From Chloroflexota bacterium (GTDB taxonomy: Bacteria > Chloroflexota > Limnocylindria > Limnocylindrales > CSP1-4): a DNA stretch of 57,497 nt. The position numbers and the translations under genes were made by a program. Below, piece after piece: positions 1-9,559 of this stretch (position 1 is the first letter of the stretch; each line of letters opens with the position of its first letter). Below the pieces are notes generated by a model. The model was given only the letters and a program-made list of their open reading frames with translations. It was not told where the DNA came from and did not search any database. The stretch spans positions 1 through 57,497 of the forward strand of contig PMYK01000049.1 of assembly GCA_003171255.1 (NCBI GenBank), read 5' to 3'.

Positions 1-2207
1 ACGTTCGTCGGCAAGAACGTATTGGAATTGACGCCGGCGTTAAAGGTGACGGCCACGCTGCTGACGGAATGACTGACCGGACCGGAGGGCGCGATAGAAA
101 CAGCCTGGAATGGGGGCAGGTTGGTCGAGGTGAAGATGGTGCCCGCGCGGCCAGTTCGGTTGGTGATGCTGCCATCGCCCCCCAAACCGCCCGAAACCGT
201 TGGAGAAGTCGGCAGGTCCACCAGGATGCCGCCGTAGGTCGCGATGCGGCCACCCCCGCCGCCACCGCCCTGATAGGCCGCGCCTCCGTTCGCCGAGATC
301 AGTCCCGAGCCGGACAGGATGCCGGCAATCAGAAAAATGCTGCCTCCAGAACCGCCTCCGCCATAAGAATTCGGCGAAGCAGCCGCGCCGTTGGCAGAAA
401 CGGAGCCATTGACCTGAAGGACCCTGCCGGCGCTCAATCGAATGAACCCCCCTCCCGCCCCTCCACTCGAGACATAACCCGCGCCGCCTCCGCTGCCAAA
501 ATCGAGCGGCTGGCTGGCCGACCCGTAGGTTCCGCCGCCCAGTCCCCCGTTCCGCCCGGCGCCGCCCGAAGCGCCATAGCCGCCCCCGCCGCCCCCGCCG
601 CTCGCGGCTGGTACGCCGTCGAGGCCGTGGGCCACGATGTTGCGGACGATCGCCAGTCGTGGAACCGTCAGGAAGCCGACTGGATTGTTGGTTACTGAGG
701 GTACGAGCTCGATGCTCTTCACATTACCGGCGCCGATGTGCTCGGCCATCGCTACCAGCGCTGGGGCGTCCTCGATCGGCATGTCGGTCCAGAAGGCACC
801 GCCGAGGGCGCTGATGAGAGAAGGCACCTTCGGCAACAGCGAGCACGGCTGAAGCTGAGCGCGAAGCGCGAGGAGCACCGACTGCTGGCGTGACATTCGA
901 CCGTAGTCCGAGTCCTGATGCCGGCTGCGAGCGTAGGCCAGAGCGGTGAGCCCGTCCATGTGCTGTTGACCGGCCTTGATGTCGATTGTGATGTCCCTGC
1001 CATCCTGGGGTCGCGAGTATTGAGTGTCCTTGATCTCGGTGGGAACGTTGATGTTGAGGCCACCGAGGGCTTCGATGAGATTCACGAAGCCCATCAGATT
1101 GATGACCACCGCGCCGTCGACATGGAGTCCGAGGTACTGGCCGATGGCGCCCTCGAGCGCCTTGAAGCCGCGCACGAAGTCGCTGCCAGTGTACGGGTAT
1201 GCCGAAGGTCGGTCGACTGCATCGCGCCACAGGGCGTTGAGGAGGTTCGGGTACGGGAAGCAGTGGCACGGAAACGCGTTCGCCGATTCGGGCGGCAGCG
1301 GTACGTTCTCCAGGTTGCGGGGAATGCCGTACATGACTGAGCGGCCCGAGGCGATATCGACCTCGAGCAGGATCATCGTGTCGGTCCGGAGGCTCCAGCG
1401 CCCGACTCCCTCATCGACTCCCACGAGCAGGACGTTGAGCTTCCCGTCTGCCGCCCACTCCGTCGGCGGGGTGTTTGGGCCGCTCACGTTCTCGACGGCG
1501 AAGATGGGGATGCCGTCGCCGGTCGTCGGCCCGGGAGTCGGCAGCAGTATCCGCGAGCCGGCCGGGCTGGGGCTCGGTGAGCCGAGGACGCCAGGCGAGC
1601 CACTCGAGCCCGGCGAGACGGACGCGGTCGCGAACGGCGAAACGTCGGGAGCATCCGTCGCGCCCGGCTGATCGATCAGCGGGGCGGCAGTCTCGCCGGA
1701 AGCAAGGTTGCCGTTGCCCCCGAACCACCCGGGAGCATCGGGATTGAACACCGAGGTGAGGGTGTCGCGGTAGGCGACGTCGACCGCGCCGAAGGCAAGG
1801 TGCGTGCCTATCGCGGCCACCATTACCGCCCCGAGGACGAGTGCCGTCACCGGCAGCCTGACCACGGTCGCCGGCTTCTTCGTCTGTACCTTCGCCGCGA
1901 TGGGGATCCCGCCCGGCCCCGCTTTCGCGACCACGTAGGCATCGGCGATGGCCCACAGCCGGTAGAGCAGGATCACAATGTCGACGAGCAGAAACGACGT
2001 CAGGGCATTCTCGGAGAAGAGCCAATCGAAGATCTGGTGTCTGGCAAAGACGAAGACGCCGACCACTCCGATCGCCACGACAAGCGCGGGAACGGCCACC
2101 ACCAGGCCGCGCCGGGGTTTGCCTGCTGCCATCTGACCCAGGCCCGGAAAGAGAAACGACAGGAATGCGGCCGCGGCTGGGGTCTGCAACAGGGACCGAT
2201 TGAGCAT
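1..2207 (-). CDS. LCP-family (LytR-CpsA-Psr) membrane protein with C-terminal glycine-rich/Ig-like extension, partial
   Basis: This gene is absent from the ORF track because it has no stop inside the window; I translated it by hand and it stays open from the ATG at 2207 to base 1 (about 735 codons). An SD-like GAGG lies 9 nt before the ATG. Residues about 10-155 hold three or four membrane segments, beginning LSFLFPGLGQMAAGKPRRG. A Pro/Ser/Gly linker follows. Residues about 257-500 are an LCP catalytic domain (LNVLLVGVD, RTDTMILL, GIPRN, YARSRHQDSDYGRMSRQQ), the family that transfers undecaprenyl-phosphate-linked glycopolymers to the cell wall. From about residue 537 the frame continues into glycine-rich repeats with SANGGAA-type units, then an Ig-like strand (SVAVTFNAGVNSNTF). 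The LCP assignment is strong. The role of the extension, probably surface-exposed, is inference. The 3' end lies outside the window. Confidence 0.85.
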   Translation of the reverse strand, partial: MLNRSLLQTPAAAAFLSFLFPGLGQMAAGKPRRGLVVAVPALVVAIGVVGVFVFARHQIFDWLFSENALTSFLLVDIVILLYRLWAIADAYVVAKAGPGGIPIAAKVQTKKPATVVRLPVTALVLGAVMVAAIGTHLAFGAVDVAYRDTLTSVFNPDAPGWFGGNGNLASGETAAPLIDQPGATDAPDVSPFATASVSPGSSGSPGVLGSPSPSPAGSRILLPTPGPTTGDGIPIFAVENVSGPNTPPTEWAADGKLNVLLVGVDEGVGRWSLRTDTMILLEVDIASGRSVMYGIPRNLENVPLPPESANAFPCHCFPYPNLLNALWRDAVDRPSAYPYTGSDFVRGFKALEGAIGQYLGLHVDGAVVINLMGFVNLIEALGGLNINVPTEIKDTQYSRPQDGRDITIDIKAGQQHMDGLTALAYARSRHQDSDYGRMSRQQSVLLALRAQLQPCSLLPKVPSLISALGGAFWTDMPIEDAPALVAMAEHIGAGNVKSIELVPSVTNNPVGFLTVPRLAIVRNIVAHGLDGVPAASGGGGGGGYGASGGAGRNGGLGGGTYGSASQPLDFGSGGGAGYVSSGGAGGGFIRLSAGRVLQVNGSVSANGAAASPNSYGGGGSGGSIFLIAGILSGSGLISANGGAAYQGGGGGGGRIATYGGILVDLPTSPTVSGGLGGDGSITNRTGRAGTIFTSTNLPPFQAVSIAPSGPVSHSVSSVAVTFNAGVNSNTFLPTN

Positions 2208-2361
2208 CCGTTCAATCCTCGCGTCGGGCGCCCGAACGGGCTCTCGGGGCCCAGCCGCCGACCGGCCGGGCCCAGGTACTATGCACGAATTCGGCGACCA
2301 AGGCCAAGTCGGGCGACTTCGGGGGCGATGCGGACGCCATCCCGATTGGCCCAGAAGGCGC

Positions 2362-2958
2362 TCAGAACCAGACCACTCCCCCTGCTGTGGCCATGCCGAC
2401 AAGGAGCGCCGCGAGGAGCCAAACCCCGACCACGACCGAGGCGATTGCGTGCCGGTAGCGCGCCGGCAGAACCCTCCGCGCCGTGGCGCCGGGCAGACGG
2501 CCGGCCGAGGCGCGGGCGGCCACTAGTGGCCCGATGGCATCGCCTCCGCGACTAACGGCGACGAGGGCAGCGTTGAACCCGAGGCGCAGATCTCGTTCGA
2601 TCCTGGATGCGCTCTTGCCAAACCCTGAGGCGGCATCGACGGTAGCCGGCCCCCCGCCCTTGGCTCGCCAACCGGCCGTGCTGACGAGGTCAAGCTCCAC
2701 CAACACCTCCTGGGCGGGCCAGCGGCGACGGCTGCGCACGACCACGAGGGCCTGTATCAACGGCCACGGCAGAAGGGCGACCAGGGCCAGCTGGAGAACC
2801 GTAAGGCCGAGCCCGAACCCTGCCAGGAAGGCCAGGCACTGGGCGGCGACGACGACCAGCCAGATGCGGCTCGAACCGAAAGCGACCCGGTACAAGGCCT
2901 CGTTGGCGTCGGGCCTGGCCGAGTCCTCGCCAATGGCATAGGCCCCGGATCCGGTCAT
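2362..2958 (-). CDS. Small membrane protein downstream of dnaE
   Basis: A 198-residue protein whose ATG overlaps the dnaE stop (ATGA), so it is probably translationally coupled to dnaE. The 415-residue ORF in the track begins inside dnaE in another frame; only the part from the MTGSGAYAIGEDSARPD methionine looks real. Visible are two adjacent hydrophobic segments near residues 33-75 (IWLVVVAAQCLAFLAGFGLG and the one after it), a basic cytoplasmic-type loop (RSRRRW), a hydrophilic middle domain, and a C-terminal membrane helix ending VGMATAGGVVWF. No enzymatic motif was recognised. The LCP gene lies 154 bp further downstream on the same strand. Function unknown. Confidence 0.7.
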   Translation of the reverse strand: MTGSGAYAIGEDSARPDANEALYRVAFGSSRIWLVVVAAQCLAFLAGFGLGLTVLQLALVALLPWPLIQALVVVRSRRRWPAQEVLVELDLVSTAGWRAKGGGPATVDAASGFGKSASRIERDLRLGFNAALVAVSRGGDAIGPLVAARASAGRLPGATARRVLPARYRHAIASVVVGVWLLAALLVGMATAGGVVWF

Positions 2959-5900
2959 TGCCGACCCGGCGTCGAGAGATCCAGGCGAACCAGGCCCTCG
3001 CCCAGGTGGCGCTGGACCTCGGCCAGGAGCTCGGTGTCGTAGGCGACGCCGCCGCGCACCTCCATCGGCAGCGTGGCACCACCGGTGTGGGGCAGATGGA
3101 ACACCACTCGTGTGGCCCCGGGCCGATCCTTGAGCATCGCCCGCAATGCCTCCATTGCCTGCACGATCCTGGCCGTGTCGGCGCCTCGCGTGAAACGCAC
3201 GTTCAGGATGCTCGACGCGAGCGCTTCGGTGGGCGTCGTTGGCGCGCCGGAGGCACGGGCCGCAACGGCCCGCGCTTCGTCGGGGAGCGGCGGTTCCTCG
3301 CGCTCGGGCGCAAGCGCCGCCATGTCGTCGGGGCCGGGCATGGCGGAGAGCGGCTCCAACGGCGGCATCGAGGCGAGCTCGACCGCCGCGAATCCGGGAG
3401 TGGCGGCGACAACGGTCGTCACTCCCCCGCCACGAAGCGGCGAAACGCGAACCCGCGGGGCGGGCGGTGACGACGCAACGGGCGCTTCGCGGAGCGGGTC
3501 CGCCTGGACGGGAGCAACGGGCGGGGGCCGGGTGGTCGACACGGCCGAGGCCGCGGCCGCTGGCGGCGAGCCCGGCTTGCCATAGCCGTTGCCGGCTCCA
3601 CTCCCCCATCGCCGACCGCCTCTACCACGCTCACCGGCGGCGAACTCCTCGGCAATCGTCGCGGGTCCGCGAGTCACGGCGTCTTCCCAGACCCAGACCG
3701 CGTCGGCCAGCAGCGATGCCTCATCGCCCCGGTGGTCGACCCGCCCGGCCACCAGCAGGATCGTGCCCTCGGCGAACGTTCCGCCGTTCGTCACGTACAT
3801 GCGAGGGAAGACGACCACTTCCAGCGTGCCCTGGAGATCCTCGAACGTGGCGACGGCCATAGTCTCCTTGTTGCGGGTGACGACCGTTCGGACGCCCGTC
3901 ACGATGCCGCCCATCACCACGCGCTGGCCGTCGAGCGACTCGTCCTTGAGATCGCCCGAGTAGGCCGTGACGTACTGCGCGATCTGCTCGGAGATTGCGC
4001 CGAGTGGATGCTCGGACAGGTACAGCCCGAGCAGCTCCTTCTCCCAGCCCAGCCGCTCGCGCGGCAGTGCCTCGGGAACCGCCGGCAGCGGCCGCTCCAG
4101 CGCCTCCGGCGAGGATCCCAGGTCGAACAACGATGTCTGCCCGCTCGTTCGGTCGCGCTGGGCGGCCTGGCCGGTGGCCGTCGCATCGTCGAGCGCCGCG
4201 AGCAGCTGCGCCGCGTGCCCAAACCGGCTCATCGCCCCAACCTTCACGAGCGACTCGAGAACGCGCTTGTTGGCGAGTCGTAGATCCACCCGGCAGCAGA
4301 AGTCGGCCAGTGAGCGAAATCCGCCGTCGGCCTCCCGCGCGGTGATGATCGATTCGATGGCGCCTTCGCCGACGTTCTTGACCGCCAGGAGCCCGAACCG
4401 GATCGCGTCGTCCTCGACAGTGAACTCGACGAACGAGCGGTGGACGTCCGGAGGCCGGACCTCGATCCCAAGGCGCCGGCATTCGGCGACCGCGGCAGCG
4501 ACCTTCTCCTCGTTGTCCCGGAAGGCCGTCAGCACCGACGTCATGTAGTCGACCGTGTAGTTCGCCTTCAGGTAGGCCGTCTGGTAGGCGATAAGGCCGT
4601 AGCAGGTGGCGTGGGCCTTGTTGAAGCCGTACCGCTCGAACGGCTGGAAGGCGGCGAAGACGGCATCGATGACCTGCGGCTTGACGCCCCGCTCGGCCGC
4701 CTGGCGGACGAACTTCTCGCGCATCTGGCGCATAAGCGCGGCCTTCTTCTTGCGGATGGCGTAGCCGAGCATGTCGGCCTCGGGCCCGGTAAAGCCGGCG
4801 AGGGCGGTAGAAGCCGACATGATGTCTTCCTGGTAAACGAAGACACCGTAGGTTCGGTTGAGGTAAGGCTCGAGGAGCGGGTGAAGGTAGGTGACCTTCT
4901 CCTCGCCGTGTTTGCGCCTGATGTACGAGGGGATGTTGTCCATCGGGCCGGGCCGATAGAGGGCCACCATCGCCGCCAGATCGAAGACGCTCGACGGCTG
5001 GAGCTCGCGGATGTAGCGCCGCATCCCGGCCGACTCGAGCTGGAAGACGCCGGTCGTCTCGCCCGAAGCCAGCAGGTCGAACGTCTTCTTGTCGTCCAGC
5101 GGGATCCGGTCGAGGTCGATCTCCTCGCCGCGGTGGGCCCGAATGAGATCTACCGCAACCCGCAGGATGGTCAGGTTCGAGAGGCCCAGGAAGTCGAACT
5201 TGAGCAGTCCCAGCGTGTCGACGGCATGCATCTCGTACTGGGTCATGACCGCGTCGGAGTTAGTGGCTCGCTGCAGCGGCATCAGCTCGGTCAGCGGCTC
5301 GCGGCTGATGACGACGCCGGCGGCGTGCGTGGAGGCGTTGCGAGCCACGCCCTCGAGCTGCTTGGCGAACTCGATGACGCGGTGGACGGCCGGCTCGTTC
5401 TGATACATCTCCTTGAGCGGCGGGCTCGTCTCGATCGCCTCGACGAGGGTGATGCCGAGCTGGTTCGGGACGGCCTTGGAAATCCGGTCGCCCTCGCCGT
5501 AGGTCATGCCGACGACGCGGGCCACGTCGCGAATGGCGGCCCGGGCGAGCATCGTGCCGAAGGTGATGATCTGGGCGACGTGGTCGGCGCCGTACTTGCG
5601 GCTGACGTAGTTGATGACTTCCTCGCGCCGGCCGTCCTCGAAGTCGACGTCGATATCGGGCATCGTCACGCGGTCCGGATTGAGGAACCGCTCGAACGGC
5701 AGCTGGTAGTGGATCGGGTCGACCGGCGTGATACCGAGGGTGTAGGTGACGATTGATCCAGGCGCCGAGCCGCGGACGGTGATGGCGATGCGCTGGTCGC
5801 GGGCGAACTTGGTGAAATCCGCGACGATCAGGAAGTAGCCGGCGTAGCCCATCCTGCAGATGACGTCGAGCTCGTAGTCGAGGCGGGTCTGGAGTTCCGG

Positions 5901-6854
5901 AGTGACCTCGCCGTAGCGACGGGCCAGGCCGACCTGGCACTCCTTGCGCAGCCAGCTCTCGATGGTCTCGCCCTCGGGTACCGGGAAGCTCGGGATCCGG
6001 AGCTGTCCGAACGGCAGCTTCATCTCGACCATTTCTGCGATGGTGCGTGTCTGTCGGATGGCGTCGAGATTGTCGGGGAAGAGCGCCGCCATCTCGGCCG
6101 CCGACTTCAGGTAGAACTCGTTCGACTCGAAGCGCATCCGCCCCGGCGTGTCGAGGCTGCTGCCCGTTCCGACGCACAGCAGGACGTCGTGGGCTTCGTG
6201 CTGCTCGCGGCGGACGTAGTGCAGGTCGTTGGTGACGACGTGCTGCAGGCCGACTTCCGGTCCGAGTCGCAGGAGCTGTTCGTTGAGGCGGCGCTGGAGT
6301 GGGATGCCGTGGTCCTGCAGCTCCAGAAAGAAGCGATCCTTGCCGAAGATGTCGCCGTACTCGCCGGCGAGCTTGCGGGCCAGCTCCCAGTCGTCGACTT
6401 CCAGCGCCTTGGGGATCTCACCGCCCAGGCAGGCGCTCAGGCCGATCAGGCCTTTCGAGTGCTTGGCGAGGTGCTCGCGGTCGATGCGAGGCTTGTAGTA
6501 GTAGCCGTCCAGGTGGGCGTCGGTGATCAGGCGGCAGAGGTTCTGGTAGCCCTGCCAATTCTCGGCCAGCAGGACGAGATGGAAGGGCTGGCTGTCGGCC
6601 TTGCCTTCCTTGTCGCGCATGCTTCGGCGGGCGACGTAGGTCTCGACCCCGACGATGGGCTTCATGCCCTTGGCCGCTACCGCCTGGACGAACGCTACCG
6701 CTCCGTACAGGGCACCGTGGTCGGTGATCGCCATTGCATCGAAGCCGAGCTGGGAGCCCTGTTCGGCAAGCTCGTTGATGCGTCCGAGCCCGTCCAGCAG
6801 GCTGAACTCGGAGTGGAGGTGCAGGTGGACGAAGTCATTCGGAGCGACGGTCAC
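2955..6854 (-). CDS. dnaE: DNA polymerase III alpha subunit
   Basis: The replicative polymerase catalytic subunit, 1299 residues, DnaE1-like. An N-terminal PHP domain shows HLHLHSEF at residues 10-17, then TDHGALYG, LSACLGGE and NDLHYV. The palm carries the catalytic PDIDVDF at 399-405. An OB-fold (VVMGGIVTGVRTVVTRNKET) sits around 975-1050. It is followed by an unusually long Pro/Ala-rich linker (about 1075-1215) and a compact C-terminal domain of about 80 residues. The start is a GTG at 6854, with a TACCCT -10 box 8 nt upstream and no Shine-Dalgarno, so the mRNA is probably leaderless. It overlaps the downstream membrane-protein gene by 4 nt. Confidence 0.97.
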   Translation of the reverse strand: MTVAPNDFVHLHLHSEFSLLDGLGRINELAEQGSQLGFDAMAITDHGALYGAVAFVQAVAAKGMKPIVGVETYVARRSMRDKEGKADSQPFHLVLLAENWQGYQNLCRLITDAHLDGYYYKPRIDREHLAKHSKGLIGLSACLGGEIPKALEVDDWELARKLAGEYGDIFGKDRFFLELQDHGIPLQRRLNEQLLRLGPEVGLQHVVTNDLHYVRREQHEAHDVLLCVGTGSSLDTPGRMRFESNEFYLKSAAEMAALFPDNLDAIRQTRTIAEMVEMKLPFGQLRIPSFPVPEGETIESWLRKECQVGLARRYGEVTPELQTRLDYELDVICRMGYAGYFLIVADFTKFARDQRIAITVRGSAPGSIVTYTLGITPVDPIHYQLPFERFLNPDRVTMPDIDVDFEDGRREEVINYVSRKYGADHVAQIITFGTMLARAAIRDVARVVGMTYGEGDRISKAVPNQLGITLVEAIETSPPLKEMYQNEPAVHRVIEFAKQLEGVARNASTHAAGVVISREPLTELMPLQRATNSDAVMTQYEMHAVDTLGLLKFDFLGLSNLTILRVAVDLIRAHRGEEIDLDRIPLDDKKTFDLLASGETTGVFQLESAGMRRYIRELQPSSVFDLAAMVALYRPGPMDNIPSYIRRKHGEEKVTYLHPLLEPYLNRTYGVFVYQEDIMSASTALAGFTGPEADMLGYAIRKKKAALMRQMREKFVRQAAERGVKPQVIDAVFAAFQPFERYGFNKAHATCYGLIAYQTAYLKANYTVDYMTSVLTAFRDNEEKVAAAVAECRRLGIEVRPPDVHRSFVEFTVEDDAIRFGLLAVKNVGEGAIESIITAREADGGFRSLADFCCRVDLRLANKRVLESLVKVGAMSRFGHAAQLLAALDDATATGQAAQRDRTSGQTSLFDLGSSPEALERPLPAVPEALPRERLGWEKELLGLYLSEHPLGAISEQIAQYVTAYSGDLKDESLDGQRVVMGGIVTGVRTVVTRNKETMAVATFEDLQGTLEVVVFPRMYVTNGGTFAEGTILLVAGRVDHRGDEASLLADAVWVWEDAVTRGPATIAEEFAAGERGRGGRRWGSGAGNGYGKPGSPPAAAASAVSTTRPPPVAPVQADPLREAPVASSPPAPRVRVSPLRGGGVTTVVAATPGFAAVELASMPPLEPLSAMPGPDDMAALAPEREEPPLPDEARAVAARASGAPTTPTEALASSILNVRFTRGADTARIVQAMEALRAMLKDRPGATRVVFHLPHTGGATLPMEVRGGVAYDTELLAEVQRHLGEGLVRLDLSTPGRQ

Positions 6855-6862
6855 GGGGGCTA

Positions 6863-6868
6863 AGGGTA
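6863..6868 (-). promoter_or_regulatory. Leaderless-type -10 box of dnaE (TACCCT)
   Basis: TACCCT fits TANNNT and ends 8 nt before the dnaE GTG. There is no Shine-Dalgarno in the gap. Transcription would begin at or within a base or two of the start codon. The rest of 6855-7167 holds only the 15-bp tandem repeat and no convincing gene. Confidence 0.5.
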
Positions 6869-7035
6869 CCGCGTCGGGGGGCGTCGGGGAGCGACCGACG
6901 CTGATCTGGTGCGCGCGGCAAAGCGCACCTGGCTGCCGGCCTCCGCGAGGAGGGCTCGGACGCCGTCAGCCAGGCCGGGACCGAGCCTGGGGCCATGAAT
7001 CTGGAGCCATTTCTCCAACTGCTCACCCGCTTCAG

Positions 7036-7125
7036 TGGCACGGCGACCGGTGGCACGGCGCCCGGTGGCACGGCGCCCGGTGGCACGGCGACCGGTAGCA
7101 CGGCGACCGGTAGCACGGCGCCCCC
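7036..7125. repeat. Six-copy 15-bp tandem repeat upstream of dnaE
   Basis: Six consecutive 15-bp units of tggcacggcgaccgg with small variation (gac/ccc, tgg/tag); the last unit is degenerate. It lies in the 313-bp gap between dnaE and the 3' end of the S51-like gene. A short minus-strand ORF through it would encode PVAVP/PGAVP pentapeptides, but no start or conservation supports it. Probably a slippage-generated minisatellite. Confidence 0.8.
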
Positions 7126-7167
7126 GTCGGACCGGGCGGTGTGCTCTCCCTCGCCGGCGCCCCTCCC

Positions 7168-8463
7168 TCAGCCGACCGGCGCCGCCGGCCGAAGCTCCCA
7201 GGTCGTGCCGGCCGGGGTGTCGTGGAGCTCGATGCCGGCGGCCAGGAGACGATCGCGGATTGCGTCCGCGGCGGCCCAGTCGCGAGCCTCGCGGGCGCGG
7301 ACCCGCTCGGCCAGCAGTGCATCAACGAATGGGCCGATCAGCTCGGCCGGATCGCGCGAGCCCTCGACCGCCAGCTCGCCCAGGCAGACGACGGCGGCCC
7401 TCAAAGCGGACCGGGCCGAAGCCAACGCATCGGACTGATCGGTGTCGTGCGACCAGGCCTGGATTGTCTCCTCGAGGGCGAGGATGGCCCGGACCGCGGC
7501 CGGGACGTCGCACTCCTCGAGCGAGACGCTGAACGTGGCTTCCAGGCGAGCCACCTCATCCCGCAGCGGGGCCTGTGTGGGGGCGGTGGCTATGACCGGC
7601 ACGCCGACCGTGCCATCGGCCGCATCGGCCGCACCGGCCGCACCGGATGCCGAGACATGCCCACGGCGATGCGCGGCCGCCAGTTCGGCGATCGGCAGCT
7701 GGGACCCCGCCGGGTAGACCGTGCTCCGTCCGTCCTTGCGCACCGTGACCACCCCCAAACCAAGCACGCTCGCCGACCCTGCTTCGAGATCAAGCACGAG
7801 CGCCGTGTGGCCGTCGACGCCGAGAATAAAGATGTCCGGTGGCAGTTCCGCCTCCAGCACCTCGAGGCGGCGCTCGCCGAGATAGCAGAAGCGCGTGTCG
7901 TGGGTGCCACCCTCGGCATTGTCGTAGTGGGGCACGACCGCGACCGGCAGGCCGAGCGGCGTGAGCAGATCCAGCCCGTCGAGCCAGCGCGGCGCCTCGC
8001 CGACTTTGTAGATCTCGTAGACGGGGATCGTGTACCGGCCAAGAGTCAGCGCAGCCGCGCTCGCCATCGTCACTGCCCCGCCCTGCGCCAGCTTTCGGGC
8101 AAGCAGGCTCGGGATCTCCGACCCGGCCCATTGCCGCAGCGCGTAGGAAGGACTGCCCGGTCCGGTGAACACGAGTCGAGCGTCGCGGATCCGGACCAGC
8201 GCCGTCTCGCGGCTGAGCGGATCGGCATCGGCCGACCGAAACGAGGCGACGGAAAACGGCGCGCCGACTGTCGTTCGGAAGTAGTCGACCGTCCGGGCGG
8301 TTATGTCGTCGGCGTTCTCCTGGAAGCCGTAGGGCGTGTCGAGTACGACCGCCGGAACCGGCCGCTCTCCCAACCGATCGAGGATTGCGCGGTGGACACG
8401 GGCCATGGTGGGCGTGGTCTCGCCCGAGCCCATGATCGTGAGGATCCGCGGCAGCGCCGTCAT
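7168..8463 (-). CDS. Peptidase S51-like domain fused to a cysteinyl-tRNA synthetase-type C-terminal domain
   Basis: 431 residues from the ATG at 8463 ([18 protein letters not shown]). GGGAGG lies 9 nt upstream, and the longer track start would overlap the preceding gene. Residues about 1-270 resemble the class I glutamine amidotransferase-like/S51 (cyanophycinase, dipeptidase E) fold: [20 protein letters not shown], an elbow-like TMASAAAL with a retained Ser, and [15 protein letters not shown] as the likely His segment. The last 130 residues look like the helical tail of CysRS: a four-helix stretch ending [20 protein letters not shown] and DTPAGTTW. No Rossmann or HIGH/KMSKS part of CysRS is present. 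It is 31 bp downstream of the hydrolase gene and probably co-transcribed. Substrate unknown. Confidence 0.75.
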   Translation of the reverse strand: MTALPRILTIMGSGETTPTMARVHRAILDRLGERPVPAVVLDTPYGFQENADDITARTVDYFRTTVGAPFSVASFRSADADPLSRETALVRIRDARLVFTGPGSPSYALRQWAGSEIPSLLARKLAQGGAVTMASAAALTLGRYTIPVYEIYKVGEAPRWLDGLDLLTPLGLPVAVVPHYDNAEGGTHDTRFCYLGERRLEVLEAELPPDIFILGVDGHTALVLDLEAGSASVLGLGVVTVRKDGRSTVYPAGSQLPIAELAAAHRRGHVSASGAAGAADAADGTVGVPVIATAPTQAPLRDEVARLEATFSVSLEECDVPAAVRAILALEETIQAWSHDTDQSDALASARSALRAAVVCLGELAVEGSRDPAELIGPFVDALLAERVRAREARDWAAADAIRDRLLAAGIELHDTPAGTTWELRPAAPVG

Positions 8464-8494
8464 CGCCCCTGGCCTCCCCACGCGCCAACGAGTC

Positions 8495-9412
8495 TCACGA
8501 AACCAGCGGCCCGGTGAAGAGTCCATCGCGGTCGGCCGCGATGATCGCCTCCGTCAGCTCGTCCGGATGCTGCGCGTGGATGTCGTGATCGCCCTTGAAC
8601 CAGTTGACTCGGACGGCGACACCAGACGATCCGGCCGCCGCCATCGCCGCCTCCGATCCGGCACGCTTCGCCTTCGTCCAATCGCTCTCGCCCCCATCGA
8701 CCGGCACGATCAGGGCCGGCACTCGCAGAGACCGCCACAGATCGGCCGTCCGCTGGCCCCACATCGCCTCGAGGATCGCCTTGTGATGATCGCGCGACAG
8801 CCAGGGCGCGATGGTTCGATCCGGCCGGATCTCGAAGTTGGCGAGCGAGCCTTCGATGCCCTCGGCGGTCCAGTCCGCATGAGCCGAGCGGAAGTAGCCC
8901 TCAACCGAGTCGAGCGGCATGCCCACGAGCTGCGGCGGGGCGAGCCGCTCCCAGCAGATCTCCCAGGTCGGAAAGGCGTCGCGCAGGTCCGTCAACCCGC
9001 CATCGACCAGGACGATCCCGCGCGTCAGGTCCGGGTGACGAACCGCATAGTCCAGGACCACGCTTGCGCCCCAGGACTGTCCGACCAGGATCGGTCGCTC
9101 GAAGCCCGGCCCCAATGAGCCGATGAGCGCCCGCAGGTCCTCGGCGATCGTGGCGAAGTCGTAGCCGCTGTCGGGCTTGTCGGAGTGGCCGTGGCCGCGC
9201 AGGTCGACCGCAGTGGAGCGGCGCCCCGCTTCGGCCAGATGCCTCGCGACCCCGTCCCACAGCCGCGCGTTCGAGGCCAGGCCATGGACGAGCACAAAGG
9301 GCGCTCCGGACGCGAGGGCGGCCTCGATCGGCGGGTTCCAGCGTAGGACGCGCAGCTCGATCCCACCGTCCACCTCAAGCCGCTCGTCGACGGGTTCTAG
9401 CCTGCTGCTCAC
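8495..9412 (-). CDS. Alpha/beta hydrolase
   Basis: 305 residues. Only the C-terminal part of the 749-residue track ORF is real; its first about 445 residues are antisense to the BMP lipoprotein gene. The best start is GTG at 9412, preceded by AGAGGAGG with 5-nt spacing; an in-frame ATG at 9433 lacks a ribosome-binding site. The fold markers are [16 protein letters not shown] (oxyanion loop), the nucleophile elbow GQSWGAS, an Asp region near [10 protein letters not shown], and a terminal catalytic-His segment [11 protein letters not shown]. Such proteins are serine hydrolases or lyases; the substrate cannot be read from sequence. No signal peptide, so probably cytoplasmic. Confidence 0.88.
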   Translation of the reverse strand: MSSRLEPVDERLEVDGGIELRVLRWNPPIEAALASGAPFVLVHGLASNARLWDGVARHLAEAGRRSTAVDLRGHGHSDKPDSGYDFATIAEDLRALIGSLGPGFERPILVGQSWGASVVLDYAVRHPDLTRGIVLVDGGLTDLRDAFPTWEICWERLAPPQLVGMPLDSVEGYFRSAHADWTAEGIEGSLANFEIRPDRTIAPWLSRDHHKAILEAMWGQRTADLWRSLRVPALIVPVDGGESDWTKAKRAGSEAAMAAAGSSGVAVRVNWFKGDHDIHAQHPDELTEAIIAADRDGLFTGPLVS

Positions 9413-9544
9413 GTCTGCCTCCTCTTGGGCCATCCTAGTCCAGGAGGCAAGTCTGGCTCCTCCGCCTCGGCCCGACAGAGCGCGCCATCCTGGTCCCGAC
9501 GAGCGGGCCACTTCTCGCGCCACCGAGCCGGTGGTCGAGACCCC

Positions 9545-9550
9545 TACAAT
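9545..9550 (+). promoter_or_regulatory. Leaderless-type -10 box (TACAAT) of the BMP lipoprotein gene
   Basis: TACAAT ends 9 nt before the ATG at 9560, and the gap (tcggcaacg) has no Shine-Dalgarno. This fits leaderless transcription, as at dnaE, gatC, uvrD/pcrA and metG. Confidence 0.5.
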
Positions 9551-9559
9551 TCGGCAACG

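Noticed and set aside
69-698. Plus-strand ORFs over 69-2555 in the track
   Set aside because: They are antisense to the partial LCP gene or its flanks and show Arg/Pro/Ser-rich shadow composition.
1-700. Assembly chimera joining LCP and Gly-rich genes
   Set aside because: Not excluded, but the frame is continuous and hand-counted codon bias is even across the junction, so a real fusion is the preferred reading.
6835-7116. Minus ORF encoding PVAVP/PGAVP repeats
   Set aside because: Low-complexity translation of the 15-bp repeat, no start signal, overlaps the dnaE start.
7036-7125. CRISPR-like array
   Set aside because: The 15-bp units are contiguous with no spacers and no cas genes.
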